A stretch of 64,000 nucleotides of DNA. Source: Aphrophora alni (taxonomy: Eukaryota; Arthropoda; Insecta; Hemiptera; Aphrophoridae). Under the pieces are notes generated by a model. That model saw only the letters and a program-made list of their open reading frames with translations, was not told the origin of the DNA and searched no databases. Both the position numbers and the translations under genes were made by a program. Every line of letters begins with the position of its first letter. The first letter of the stretch is position 1. Positions 36,568 to 48,909 of this stretch are shown here, piece after piece. The stretch covers positions 93,364,861-93,428,860 of the forward strand of contig OY740774.1 of NCBI GenBank assembly GCA_963513935.1, given 5' to 3'.

Positions 36568-37545
36568 ATTCTGCACTGCGTTCTGTCGTTTATTATGTGG
36601 CACGTTTCTTATTTTAAGTGTCGTATTATAAGCATAGTTAAACAAAACTGAAGGTGTTTCAAAATAAACAAGTTTATGGGAACTATTGTAGTACGTCCTA
36701 TCTTAACTCAACAGTATAATTTGTAGTTTAATCCTGCACTGCTTCCGTTGTTTATTTGGCATGTTTCTTATTTTAAGTGTCGTATAAGCATAGTTAAACA
36801 AAACTGAAGGTGTTTCAAAATAAACAAGTTTATGGGAACTATTGTAGTACGTCCTATCTTAACTCAACAGTATAATTTGTAGTTTAATCCTGCACTGCTT
36901 CCATTGTTTATTTGGCAAGTTTCTTATTTTAAGTGTCGTATAAGCATAGTTAAACAAAACTGAAGGTGTTTCAAAATAAACAAGTTTATGGGAACTATTG
37001 TAGTACGTCCTATCTTAACTCAACAGTATAATTTGTAGTTTAATCCTGCACTGCATTCCGTTGTTTATTATTTGGCATGTTTCTTATTTTAAGTGTCGTA
37101 TTATAAGCACAGTTAAACAAAACTGAAGGTGTTTCAAAATAAACAAGTTTATGGGAACTATTGTAGTACATCCTATCTTAACTCAACAGTATAATTTGTA
37201 GTTTAATCCTGCACTGCATTCCGTTGTTTATTATTTGGCATGTTTCTTATTTTAAGTGTCGTATTATAAGCACAGTTAAACAAAACTGAAGGTGTTTCAA
37301 AATAAACAAGTTTATGGGAACTATTGTAGTACGTACCCAGTCCTATCTTAACTCAACAAAACGATTTATAGTTTAATCCTGCACTGCATTCCGTTGTTTA
37401 TTATTTGGCATGTTTCTTATTTTAAGTGTCGTATTATAAGCACAGTTAAACAAAACTGAAGGTGTTTCAAAATAAAAAAGTTTATATGAAATATTGTAGT
37501 ACGTACCCAGTCCTGTTTTAACTCAACATTACGAGCTGTAGCTTA
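36568..37545 (+). repeat. ~156-170-bp satellite, 6 monomers
   Basis: The anchor ATCCTGCACTGC starts at 36568 (as ATTCTGCACTGC), 36731, 36887, 37043, 37206 and 37376; spacings are 163, 156, 156, 163 and 170. Each monomer contains GTTTCTTATTTTAAGTGTCG, GTTAAACAAAACTGAAGGTG and TTTATGGGAACTATTGTAGT. Central monomers are nearly identical and edge monomers diverged, the usual pattern of unequal exchange. No coding content. Confidence 0.97.
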
Positions 37546-37789
37546 AAGGATTAAGCAGGAAGCAATGCGTTCGGGTATGTTTTGTATTGGAACTAACGTA
37601 TTATAAATTTAATTAAACGAACCAAATAGGATTACTTAATAAAGAAAAATAGACCAAATATATTAATATGTCTAAGATATCAGTGTGTAGAACAGCAAAG
37701 CTAGCTATTTAGATTACAATAATAAGACCAGTGGTAACCCTATGAAGATGATACTTGAACATTAATAACGAAAGAAGACTAAAGTCTTT

Positions 37790-38120
37790 GTAAAGGAAAA
37801 GTTTCAGGAACATATATGGGCTTATATTCAATAACGGTCTTTATAACAAACAAACAAAGCTTTAGAGAAGTTGTATTAGGAAAACTGGGTTAATCAAAAC
37901 GGACATATAAATGCGATGCACGTGGCTAGGACATATAGGACGAATTGGGAAAGTAAATATGAAAAAAAAAGATTTATCTGGTAAACCAGAAGACAGAAAG
38001 AATGTTGTATGATACCGAAGAGATGGATCGAGGATATGGAGGAAGACATAAGAGTGATGGAAATCAGAAAATGAAGAAGGGTCACTCTAGATTCAAGAAC
38101 CAAATGTGTTCCAAACATTT
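37790..38120 (+). pseudogene. Non-LTR RT C-terminal tail remnant
   Basis: In shifting frames, 37815-37900 gives a GPIFNNGLYNKQT segment, 37917-37960 reads CTWLGHIGRIGKV, and 38019-38080 reads PKRWIEDMEEDIRVMEIRK followed by RRVTLD. This matches the W(L/F)GH(V/I).RM...GRP..RW.DD(V/M)E.D(I/L)...G...W...A.DR tail found at the end of many arthropod non-LTR ORF2 proteins. Stops and a missing GRP segment show decay. Nothing of the RT catalytic core precedes it. ORFs 37894-38226 on both strands are shadows of it. Confidence 0.7.
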
Positions 38121-38124
38121 GCGT

Positions 38125-39395
38125 TCTATGTGTCCACCATTATATTCTAGTACAACCCATCTTCTAGAAAGCAAGCTGGAACTCTCACGTTATGACTTCA
38201 ATCACTGCTATACTCTGAACTACTGAATCCACAATCTCTTAAAAAGTTCTACGTTTTGTGCGGTATATACTATCCTTTAAATACCCCTAAAGTATTCAAG
38301 TCTAAAAATCTTTGAAGCTCGACTTCCAAAGGTTTGTGCTAACAATTATTTCACTGGTTGTAAATTTATGGAGGTTCTCCAACATCCATGAATATTATTT
38401 TCAAATTTGATATTCACAATATCCTGAAGCATATTCATGTAACGTTGACATGTGATTGTGATTATTTTTGTTACTACAATTTTTGGACCTGGTAAACAAA
38501 ATATTGTCCAAGAAAGAAACCTAACAATAATAATATTAGCTGAGAAATCTAAACCAAACGTACACCTTCATTTAATGCCACCTAATCTAACCTAGCATAT
38601 TCTGCAATTATGAGTGTTTACGTACTCTTTTATATGTTTCAAACTTTTTCATAAGCTTTCTACAGGCTATTAAATTAAGCGGGTCATTTCTTAAGCCATT
38701 ATAGGTACGAAACGTTTTAAACCCTGCTTTAAAAGTTTCTAACGCGTTCATAATAACAATGAATGAGTAAAATACATGTTTGTAATATTAAAGACATTAT
38801 TTATACAAAGTAATTACAGTTATTAGCATACAACAACAAAACTGTAAGTTTTAATGTTTAATTGTTTTTGTTCAACAAAATCGTTGCCATGGTAACAATT
38901 AACACGTGGTTTTTAATAAATCACATCTATCAGCGCAAAGAATACTTCTGTCATTGTGGGGTTCAAAAAAGAATAGTTAAAATATTGTTTTTAATTATAA
39001 CTTACTTTTGAAAGACAGTATATACAGAGTGTTGAAAAGAAACATATACCCCCCTCCTCGGTAACTATTATTTAAGGATAGCTAATCACAATGTGAACAA
39101 TTAATTTAAAAGTGAGGACATTCTATAATCCCACTTTTTTTCAATTTTGAACTTATAGAGGTGGAAAGGCGGGAGATAAGTCAAAATTTCAAATGTAACA
39201 TAATATGGTCATGTTTTTAAAAGAATCAATGACACAAACCAAATATTACACTACGAAGAAATGTTTTTTTAAAAGTGGTCTAGAATATAATTAAAATGGC
39301 GGCCAATAACGTGATTGTATTTAGATATTTTTAAGGGAAATTGCATCCTTATGGCGCCTTTTTTCCTTCTCTGTGTAAAATTCTCTCAAAATATT
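38125..39395. other. AT-rich DNA with decayed repeat pieces
   Basis: No gene seen. 39000-39320 carries TACAGAGTGTTGAAAAGAAA and AAAATGGCGGCC, strings typical of the CAGGGTGTT and GCCATTTT repeat types of this window. Confidence 0.45.
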
Positions 39396-39399
39396 AGTA

Positions 39400-39423
39400 G
39401 AGTGTTTTTAATTAAAAACACTC
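39400..39423. repeat. Perfect 24-bp palindrome
   Basis: GAGTGTTTTTAA is followed directly by its exact reverse complement, with no spacer. Confidence 0.95.
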
Positions 39424-39492
39424 TTTTTATTTCAATGTTATGGGTTTTATAATATATATATTTTTATAAAACCCATAACATTGAAATAAAAA
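39424..39492. repeat. Perfect 27-bp-arm hairpin
   Basis: Arms 39424-39450 and 39466-39492 are exact reverse complements (core TTTCAATGTTATGGG), with a 15-base AT loop. It abuts the palindrome at 39400-39423. Confidence 0.95.
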
Positions 39493-39494
39493 AT

Positions 39495-40080
39495 CCAACC
39501 GACCTAAAGAGGTTTCTAACCCTTCAGATATATTTGGTGGTTTTATTCCCACAACAACACACCTGTCCTGAGTATATTTATAGCATTTGTTGGGACTGTC
39601 CGGCGGCGTGAGGAAATATGACGCGTTATTTATGAGTCCAGAAGATTGTGTTAAACGAATATCTTGGACAAGTGTTTTAACCCTCGTTTTTATTGCAACA
39701 TCTTCGAGGATGAGTTTATTTCAAAAATATGTTACTGATCATAAAACGAAAGTGCTAAATACAATGTTATTGGATGAATTATGTAGAATAATTTTATTTT
39801 GAAACGATGTATTCTTAAATTATCGGACAAACGAGTGTGCTTCAACATTTTGAGTAAAATTTTGAAAATATATTATGAGACCCACGTATGTATTATCACT
39901 ACATTGTATACGAACGATGCATACTACAGTTATGAAAATGTATTATGACTACAAAAATACCAGTAATAATCACAGCTGTTATAGGTAATTTTGAAAACAA
40001 TCATGAACTTTCCCATGCACAAGCAGTATGAGTAGGTCAAAAATTCCTTGTCAAGTTTTCCGCGGATGTATCGGTTTTCA
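39495..40080. other. No supported gene
   Basis: A 71-codon ORF at 39587-39802 (+) runs through a slightly GC-richer stretch; no domain or signal recognised. Confidence 0.4.
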
Positions 40081-40099
40081 AGTCCCCCGAGCGTAAAAA

Positions 40100-40835
40100 A
40101 AATTCGTTTGTCCGTCTGTCGCTGTGCAGTGCTTTACAGCTTAAACGAGTGGATTGATTTGAATTAAATTTAATGTATGGACATATTTTACTATATATCA
40201 CGAGAGATTTTTTTCATTTTTCAAAAAAATTTCGATGTAGCTGTTATGAGACAAAACTCAAAATTACATTTTTTTTCAAAATCAATGCTACGTTTTTTTT
40301 CCAACTATTAGTGAAAGATAAATATTAATGTCGCAAACAAAACACAAAGTCCTCATTTAAAAAAAAATTAATTATAGTTAAGAAAAACTCATTTCTTTTA
40401 TTCGCTGTTTAATATATAGACTAGGTTTAAATTATTATTATTTAAATTTTAATAAAATTAGTGTAAACAGTTCTGATCTTGATAAATTTGATAATGATTC
40501 AAATGTTGGTATGGCAGGGATTTCAATAAATAAAAAACAAAAACTTTTTTATATGGTCCTTAAATTAAAATAGAAATGGGACTACATTTAAAACACATCT
40601 AATAGAAATGGTTAAAAATCAGATTTATTGTAAAATCATTTTTGTTTTGTCCTTATGGTAGGTGTTCCCTAACGTCATTTATCATATATTTTAGGGACAT
40701 AAAATGTGAAAAGAAACGCCCAAAGCATCAAATTTGAACAATATCCTTTCAAACGTTTTAGAGACATGAGAGCTAAAGGACATCATACTTATAAAAGGAC
40801 AAACAGACAGATATTGTTTTAAAACTTTCTTAGAA
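40100..40835. repeat. Dispersed repeat with opposed (G)TCTGTC ends
   Basis: TTTGTCCGTCTGTCGCTG at 40109 faces GACAAACAGACAGATATTG at 40798 in opposite orientation. Adjacent sequence shows weak inverted similarity (TTGATTTGAATTAAATTT against the reverse of AAATTTGAACAATATC). The interior matches 33080-33790 in parts. Non-coding; the 73-codon minus ORF is incidental. Confidence 0.5.
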
Positions 40836-40839
40836 TCAG

Positions 40840-42540
40840 AGAATAAAAACAAATATATTTCTCGACTTCTCAGAATAAAAATTAAAATATTAAAAACAAA
40901 AACAAATTTCATTACGACAGTACGACAGGTAAAAAAGAAATAAAAAATATATCATAAAAATTATGCAACAGAAGTAGCCAACTTTTTAATAAAAATCTAC
41001 TATAAAATAGAAACAAGTAACAGAAAAGTTTAAAAAACCACCTTTGTATACCTTATGTAGGCTATACCGAGGCGACGCTAGAGACCACGGAGTTCCCTTT
41101 AAGTTCTACTGCGCAAGAGGAAATGAATTTCCAAGTTTTCAAACAATAGTTTAAACAAATAGTCGGTTATATTTTATTTGATTTATGCATCAATTTCCCA
41201 ACGTAGGCAACTTTCGTACCCGGAATTTCGCAGAATGTATTATTTCAAGGAGATTACCTTGTCGATGAACGTTGAGTTATGTTTTTTTAAAATAATTTCA
41301 CTATTCAGAGATGTATTAGAGTATTTTTTACTTGATTTTATTTTAGAAATAAAGTCCAAATTATGATTCCATAATTACTAATCCGAAATAATTTCCAGTA
41401 TAACTATAAAACTCACAAGATATTCCTTAATTATTATCAAGAACAATTTTTACAATTATCCGGTCGAAAACCTACTAGAGAGTGAGGATACACATCCTGC
41501 GTATTGTTTCATAAACACAAGAATTGTTTCATACAAATATATTTTCGTATTCAGCATGATGTGAGATTTTATATATCTCACTTTACCAGATTTTCATTTC
41601 GCGAAACCCCTCTTTCAATCGAACACTAGAAATAAATTGTGTAAAAGATCCTAAATTATTTTCAGGCTACGAGTTACTGTGATATAAAATCGTGAAAAAT
41701 ATAAACTTTACATGTTAAATAGGTCGGAGGTTGAGACAAACGCGCGTGAGAAAATATGAACACCCTTGGGTGGTTTTTACCTACTGACCCCAATGTTTCA
41801 TTCGTCGTTTATAAGAAATCGTAACGTCCCGCTATACATAGGCGAGGTGCATTACCAATAAATATAATAATTTATTTGATCTAAAAATTTGAATTTTCTA
41901 TATTATACACTCTAGCCTGTAAAGCAAACAAATTATAATTTTGGTAAACTGGGTCAACGCATTAAAAACATTCTTTCAATCTTGATGTAACAAACTCGAA
42001 GAAAATTGTATCTCAAAGACAGAGACAGAAAATTGTTGATGGGGAGAGAGAAAACGAGAGATTTTGAACATTTCTAGCCCTGATGGACCATAAAAATAAT
42101 TGCACAATATCCGATATATTTGACTAACTTTTAACTTGATAATTTGACATTTTGACTGTATGTTTGTTACGCCGTTACGACAAATCATTCGTCATGAAAT
42201 TCAGTCATAAGATTCTTTCCAGCTAGGCGGAACATACTGGACAGAGGTTCCTTACTGGACGAATAGGAACAAAATTATTTAACTTGTTATCCGTGAAAAT
42301 TAAACTTTTGAGAATAGTACAAAATTTAAATCTGCTTTAAAAGAACTTTTAATTGATGAAGGACACTATTCTTGTCAGGAATTTATATCAATGTTGACGA
42401 GCGTTTGAGGATTGCATTGATAAATTTCGTTTTGTTTTTGTGGTTTTAAGTTGGTTCCCTGTTTATTATATGTATTTCTAATTGTGTTCTATTTATTGAC
42501 ATATTCTATTACCTATCAATTCTATTTATATATATTTTTT
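40840..42540. other. AT-rich DNA, no gene seen
   Basis: ORFs 41178-41366 (+) and 41976-42188 (-) have no motif. A small hairpin AACACCCTTGGGTGGTTTTT occurs at 41759-41778. Confidence 0.45.
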
Positions 42541-42544
42541 AAAA

Positions 42545-43255
42545 TAACCGATAGGTTCTAACGGTGATTTAACCCTTTAATTGATTATTCCCAAAGTAAA
42601 GTCCTAGATAAAGTTACTTTGTTACGTCCAAAAACATATATTCACTATATTTCAACAATATCCTTAGTCCTGTTTTATAAATAAAATTAACAAACAAAAG
42701 CACGATTGCTTGTATTTAAATTCATACGATGTCAAAATTCGTTACAGCTGGATTTGTAAGGTGGAACAGTGTCGAAAATTTAAACATAGATTACTCCTGT
42801 ATTACTGCTTCGCAGAGGCTTTGTTGTTTAAGATATTAAAATGCCTCTAGATTTATTTTATTATTAGTTCGTAGGTACCAATATGGTTACTCTTAAATGA
42901 GTTTTCCCATTATTGGGACCTAGATAAATGGTTTTCGCGCATATTCTCGGAAATAATAAATTCTCGGAATTTAACCAAATTCTTACAAATTAATAGCAAT
43001 ATTCCTTTAATAGTATGTAATATTTGAATGTAAAACATTTTATTGGCTCTTAAAATAAACGATTTTTTTTTTTAATTCTAAAGTTGATTTACTTCCAAAA
43101 ATGATTTTTCAAAATCAAGTCATAGCTAAATTACTTTCTTGCCCTTGAAAACATATTTTTACTATATTTTAACAATATCCTTAGGCCAGTTTTATAAATA
43201 AAATTATAACACAAAACAATTGTTCATTTACAGGTATTTAATTTAATTATAACTT
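42545..43255 (+). repeat. Diverged direct duplication, period about 517
   Basis: 42600-42735 and 43120-43255 share AAAACATAT.TTCACTATAT-like, CAACAATATCCTTAG and TTTTATAAATAAAATTA.AA strings. The sequence between is AT-rich and non-coding. Confidence 0.6.
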
Positions 43256-43599
43256 CAAAATTAAAACTTGGTCAAAAAGCGTTGACCATTTTTTTACATA
43301 TTTCACCCTTAAGACGGTGTCCAAAGTTATTTTCGCTTTTTGACAGAAATCTCTTCACTCTAAACTTCTGTTGTGTGTCAGAGGGTTTGTTCCGTGTATT
43401 TTCTTCATGCTCTGTTACTTTTCTTTGTTTTTCTAATTACACGCCTGGATAAATTAAACACGCCCAACTTAACCACATCGCGTGTTACAAAATCAAACCA
43501 CTTAGACTTATGAAACAACTGAAATACCAATTAATTATTGATTAGGAACAAGCAAGTAGACAAAACGACTTGTGTATTTTCTTTGCCGTCAATAGTATA

Positions 43600-44176
43600 C
43601 TGCAACCGTTTATCTGTGCGCGCGAACCCTTCACTACTACCTTAGCAGAAAACCTACGGGGTTGGGGAGTCTATGGGCATTGTTTGCTCCTTTCCGCCCG
43701 ACCCGACACTAATTTTGTGCTGTATTATTATGCTATACTAAAAAGGATGTTTATAAAGGCAATGTAAATATGTATCAGACTATGTTTTACAGTATTATGA
43801 AATGTTAAATGTACCAAATCATATTAGCATGTCTTTCATTGTGATAAAAATAAATACAAATTATAATTATAAAATATTTAAATGGATATGTACTATCAAA
43901 GAAAATTGTATGTGTGACGACACACGTTAGTCAAGAATTAAATATATTTATAAATAAATGTAAGCTATGTTAATAGACTTTGTTTTTAATAATTAAAATA
44001 AACATAGATTTAAATAAGAAAAATTCTGGTGTGGTTAGTGACTACAACAACCTAAATTGAAACGTAAATCCTTAGTTTTTTAAGAAAAGAAAACCCTGTG
44101 TTTTTAGAAAAGAGCCCCCGCACCCCCTCTCGCCTTGCAACCCAACCACCGGCCTGCGCGCACAGTTAAACGGTCG
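43600..44176. mobile_element. TA-flanked TIR element related to 14897-15530
   Basis: Left end ACCGTTTATCTGTGCGCGCG (43605-43624) pairs with right end CGCGCACAGTTAAACGGTCG (44157-44176); TA lies outside each (43598-43599, 44177-44178). The ends resemble those of the 14897 element (..ATTTGTCTGTGCGCGCGG). GC-rich subterminal blocks (43615-43715 and 44105-44165) flank an AT-rich non-coding centre. The ORFs at 43570 (+) and 44072 (-) are frames across these GC-rich blocks. Non-autonomous. Confidence 0.8.
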
Positions 44177-44179
44177 TAC

Positions 44180-45435
44180 TATACGTAGGCTATATGGAAT
44201 CCGTTCATTTATTCTACTCCTTGCAAACAAAAAGGTCCGAAAACCAATTAATGTGCATACTGTCAAAAAAGTCATATGACTGTTAAGTCAAACTTAAACT
44301 TAAACTTAAACTTTAAACGGTAGAATTTTTTTTCCTAAGGTAGAAAACCAAAAATTTACATTTTTTAACAATTTAATTTTTTTTTGTAAAAAAAAGTATT
44401 TAGACATCATAAGGTAAATTCAATCGCAACCCCTAAGTGAGGGTTTTGGAGGACAACTCAAAATATTCAAATGTACAACCCCATAGAGTGTATCATGCTT
44501 ATAATAGGAACCGTTAAACACATTTTTATATTTATTACACGTTAAAAAATCACAGAACATGAAGACGAACTTCTCTATCGCTAAGACATATGGAATTCGG
44601 CGAAATATAGCGAGCCGAACATTGATAAAAGGTCATATAAAAAATATGTATACCAATTGAACTAGGTATCTAATTTGATTTCCCAAAACTTTTTTTTTTG
44701 TAAAAAAAATAAAAAAATGGCGGACAGTCAGAAAACTAAGCATTTTAAGACATATGTTCATAGAAACTTTGTAACTTATTTTTAACCATTTTAAACCCTG
44801 TGTATCGATATCGATTTTTTTGACCTATCACGTAACTTTCTCTATTAATATGAGAAAATAGAAAACTGTAACTGCTTTCTAAATAAAACGTATCTTATAT
44901 CAACGGTCTAGACTGTGTTCATTAATTCACAGCTTAACTTAAACTAACCTTTATTGTGAGAATATTTTTTCGGGCAGTGCAAAGTAGTAAAGCAAACAGT
45001 TCCGTCCTCTCTGGAACAGATCATAATGCAAAGTGTAACTACAGAGACAGAATCGTTTCCGTGTATAAGCAGGTTCAAATTAGCGAACCTTCAAAGCCTT
45101 TTCCTTTCCTGTTATTTCAAACGATTTCAAATGAGTTACTAAAATGATTCTGCCTAAGGATATTTAAGTTAATAAAAAAAACACGAACGAAAACAAACGA
45201 GTAAAAGATGGAAAAGTGACAGCGTTTTTAATTTAGTACTAATGAAGAAAATGTTACAAACCTGCATAAATACATTGGTTACAATCTTCAAAAATGGCGG
45301 CCAAATTTTTGTTTTTAATATAAAATCAAGGTTTTAAAAATCCGTTATAGTTTAAAATAAACAACGTCAATAAATTACATAAACTTTCACACACCGATCT
45401 ACAAAATCAAAAATAATTTGATAGGCTCCATCGCT
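44180..45435. other. AT-rich DNA, no gene seen
   Basis: Starts with a short ACTTAA repeat (44290-44315). AAAATGGCGGACAG (44713) and AAAATGGCGGCCAAA (45291) are repeat-type strings. The 63-codon ORF at 44956 has no motif. Confidence 0.45.
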
Positions 45436-45439
45436 GTAC

Positions 45440-46530
45440 TTATACAATATAATACAAGCAGATCCTCTAAATGTAATGCCCACAATTTGGCTTGTAGGAA
45501 ATGCTAATTCATATTGATAGATCAAGAAGTCTTATCCAGCGGGATAAGTTGTTACATAGATTTTCTGATCCTCTTAATTGTGTATATCACTAAAGTACCC
45601 TCAGACTAGGAGTGTGTCTGGTGTAATGGACGTGTCCTCCCTTCTACTTGATTCCATAACCCGAATTGACGGTACAACCCATTCCAAGAAAACTAGATAC
45701 ACAAATTACTGCTTAGCTACAATTCTTAAAGTTTAAGTACAAGTTAATTCTTTAAAGTTTTATGTTTTAAACTTTTTATTTTTATTTACTCCGATAAAAG
45801 AAACGAAAGTAGGGTAGGCGTTTACACAGAAGCATTGAGGTCTATATTTTTTTATTGGAGTTGTACCGCTGAAAGCAAACGAAGTGTGGGGAACCCTCAT
45901 TTCCTCTCCACCCCAGACACATTCCTACCTTGAGGACACTGTATTTTCTTGACGTGGGCTAGGCTCAACAGGCATCGTAGATGTGTATATATTAAAAATT
46001 CTCCATTTACTTCTCTAGTGTCAGTGTCTTGGCCCTAGAGACTACCAAAGCTGTAGGCCTACATATGTGAAGAAGTCTTCACTCGTTACGCTTTTTAGGA
46101 AGTCGGTGTTCCAAATCATTTTTGACTTAACTTTGCTATTTGTCATCTTCGAGAAGTTAGGATGAGAATTGAAATCTACAGATTTTTATGTTTTTGTCAT
46201 ATTTTTGTCATATTTTGACAGTGTGTTTAATAATACATGAGATATGAACAAAAAACTGTTTAAAATGGTCACCATTTTGATCATTTCAATTAGATTTTTG
46301 TGAATTCAAATAGGTTCTGTATGAAGCACGCTGTATTTGTTACTCTATAACAAATTTCGAGTTCCTAAATTAATTTTTGAGGCAACAACGTCTCGCCTAC
46401 GGACAAACGTAATGCGACAATTTTTTTTTTCGGAGATCCATGACACGTGAAGATCAGTCAAAAACAAAGGTCGAAATTGTTTTAGATTACCCAATTTGCC
46501 CTACAGTTCATATATTAGGTAAGTAATATT
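45440..46530 (+). repeat. Long dispersed repeat family L, copy 4, most complete
   Basis: Covers the parts seen separately at 16270-16690, 18490-18720 and 31390-31760, in the same order, and is interrupted by the MITE at 45593-45941. End string ATATTAGGTAAGTAATATT. Non-coding as far as I can read. Confidence 0.65.
45593..45941. mobile_element. MITE with CAGTATCCTCA-type TIRs, copy A
   Basis: Left AAGTACCCTCAGACTAGGAG and right CATTCCTACCTTGAGGACAC form imperfect TIRs of about 30 bp (both have GTGTGTCTGG/TGTGTCTGG when oriented alike) with TA on both sides. About 80% identical to copy B at 58856-59192, including CTTCTACTTG, AAACGAAAGTAG and GTTTACACAGAAGCATT. Non-coding; TA duplication points to a Tc1/mariner-type mobiliser. 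Confidence 0.85.
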
Positions 46531-46534
46531 CTTC

Positions 46535-48625
46535 CAAAAAAATGTCTATTCTACTTTTAGGCGAGACAAAAAATATAAGTCTCTTTGTCACTGTCTTATG
46601 AATGATACGTTCGTATAGAAAGACTCTTTATAAATTTAGGATGGGTATATTTAGAAAAAGAAAAAAATCATTTTTGATTTTGTTGTTATTAAATGTATCA
46701 CACAATTTTGTGTTATACAAATAATGGGAAAAAAGATAACTGGAGATATAATGGAAATAATATCCTTTACCAAAAATATTTTAGGCTACTGCTTAGGGCA
46801 CAGATATTGTAAAAACCTCTTCCTTAGAACTAGAGACGAACAAGCCTATCTTTATATATTCAATTTACTCTCTTTAGCATCTCACCTGGAAGGCCAACCA
46901 TAAGGGGGCTTCAGGGGGGTATAACAACTTATACAGTTTACTACAATGTAATGTAATGAAATATTATTTTACTTTTAGAAGTCAAGTCAGTGATAAGTAT
47001 AGCAGTATAAATACGAGATACTTTTCAAAATGTTGATTGATGAACATCATTTTAATATTAAACAGAATATCTTACAAATAAGTTTATTAACTCAAACGTG
47101 TTTCGCGACAATGTTGTCATCTTCAATAATGCATGAGCTACTAACCTATTGCAACTAACCTCGTACTGATACAGAATGCGAGAGGGGCGTGGAGTAAATC
47201 TGTTTTACAACTTTCTAAATTGTAAGGCGTTAACAAATGTCCTACGCCATTCTAAATAACCTGTGTAACTAAGCCAATATTAAGTTTATGGCTTTGCTCG
47301 AAGTGTGTGCATAAGTACACAAACATTCGATGACAAACAATACAAAACACTACTACATTTTCACTCAAAGAACAACGCAATAGACTGCTCTCGAAACATT
47401 TCGTTCCACTGCTCACAAAACCTACAACGTATCACAGTTTGTGTTGTACTCACGCAAAAAATACAACGCTAGGAAAACGCACGAGTTAAAACAAACGCAA
47501 TAAGTTAAATGATTTGCAGGTAATATAAAACATTTACATGAAATAACTTTATAAAACACAATCTTCCTTGTAGAAATCATTACAAACTTTCTACATTACC
47601 CCTCTGACACGCAAGAATCTGTAGATTAATTATTTTTATGTGCATTGTTATATCTGCAGTAAAGTCCCAGCTATCTCCCCCCCCCACACCCACCTCCACC
47701 ACTTCATGTCTATCTTCATTAATACGTCACGTGCTCAGGTTCACTAAATACAAAGTGATATCAAGGAAATTGTGCATTTGCGTTCTAAATAATGAAATGT
47801 AAACTTGCTTTTTATTTTGTCAAATTAACGTTGTATGGAGAAAATGATTTGACTAGTCAAAAATCAATATCGAGAATGTATGATTTTTTACAACCCCTGA
47901 GAGTAAAAACGTGGTTTTAGAGTGACGTTTAGAGTGAACATGTTGAACAGTGTTATCAAATTTAGTTAATCAGAGTATTTTAGTCATAAATTGAGAATAT
48001 TTTTATAATTCATTTTTATTATTAAAATTTGGAGACATTTGCCACAAGCACACCTAAACATTCGATTTTTCTTCAAATTTGCTAAAACGCTATAATAAAT
48101 GGGTTTTTCTTAGCTACTCCGAATTTTGAATTATCGAACAAAAAACCGAAAATCCTATCGTTATACAGTGTGATTCTTTTATAGTTTGCACTATTGGTAT
48201 ATTGTACACTATATGACCGTTGTTACTTTTTCATATAACTTAAAAATCTGTTTTTCAAACTCTGAAAAAATGACGTCAGTTTCCAATATGGATGCAAATT
48301 ATTTAGTTTCTTATGAATACCTCTTTTTTATGTGGTACTTTCTTTACAAACTTTTTTATTCTTGGTTATTGTTTGATAAACCTTCTCGTTAAGGAGTAAA
48401 AGGCGCTTAAAGTATCGAACATTTGACGTTTGAAACATTTTCAGAAAGCGATTTTCCATACTTCTTATTCTTCAGTAAGATAAAAATGTAACTAGGTATA
48501 TTCTAGAATGTTTAAATACTATTGTTGAATTAAAAATAAAAGAAATAATTTGCGTAATAATTTAAAGCTTTATATAATCTAGGTAAGTAGCGAAATAAAT
48601 AGCAACAAGTTTTTATTTGTAGTCT
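46535..48625. other. AT-rich DNA, no gene seen
   Basis: Holds a minus-strand CTGAAGATG-type module (47097-47125) and a C-rich run at 47678-47685. The sequence 47140-47470 is slightly GC-richer. The 68-codon ORF at 48186 is hydrophobic and A/T driven, with no motif. Confidence 0.45.
47097..47125 (-). repeat. GAAGATG-helix-CGAAACACG module
   Basis: On the minus strand TGAAGATG is followed by a perfect 5-bp helix (GACAA/TTGTC, 2-base loop) and CGCGAAACACG. It is part of the recurrent module described under findings. Confidence 0.6.
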
Positions 48626-48628
48626 TAG

Positions 48629-48907
48629 CTATAAATGGACAGGTTACATCTGAGCTGTGAGCTGCGCGTGGAAGGGAGGTACAAGTTTGTAATTCGAGGC
48701 CGCGTCGGGATAGAGGCATAGTAGGGGAAACAGTCGGCGCCGACTACTGTCCACGATCCAGCCGTCTTGCAGACATTGTTGTTAGTACCAACACCCAACA
48801 CAGACTGAGGAGACCGCTTCCCCCACCACCTCACTGCTGCTTAGACCACGCCTAGACCCACTGCGCACCCAAACTCCACAGCTCAGATGAAACCTGTCCT
48901 TTTATAG
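48629..48907. mobile_element. GC-rich TIR element, 279 bp
   Basis: Left end CTATAAATGGACAGGTTACA and right end reversed CTATAAAAGGACAGGTTTCA continue as ATCTGAGCTGTG, giving TIRs of about 31 bp with two mismatches. The interior is markedly GC-rich with a CGGCGCCG palindrome near 48735. A TTA outside each end would fit PIF/Harbinger, but the register is off by one, so the class is open. The 69-codon minus ORF is non-coding shadow. Confidence 0.8.
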
Positions 48908-48909
48908 TT

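Noticed and set aside
43570..43767. 65-codon plus ORF
   Set aside because: It overlaps the left TIR and GC-rich block of the element at 43600-44176; no protein motif.
44288..44316. Telomere-like repeat
   Set aside because: The unit is an ACTTAA type, not the arthropod TTAGG/CCTAA, and there are only about four copies.
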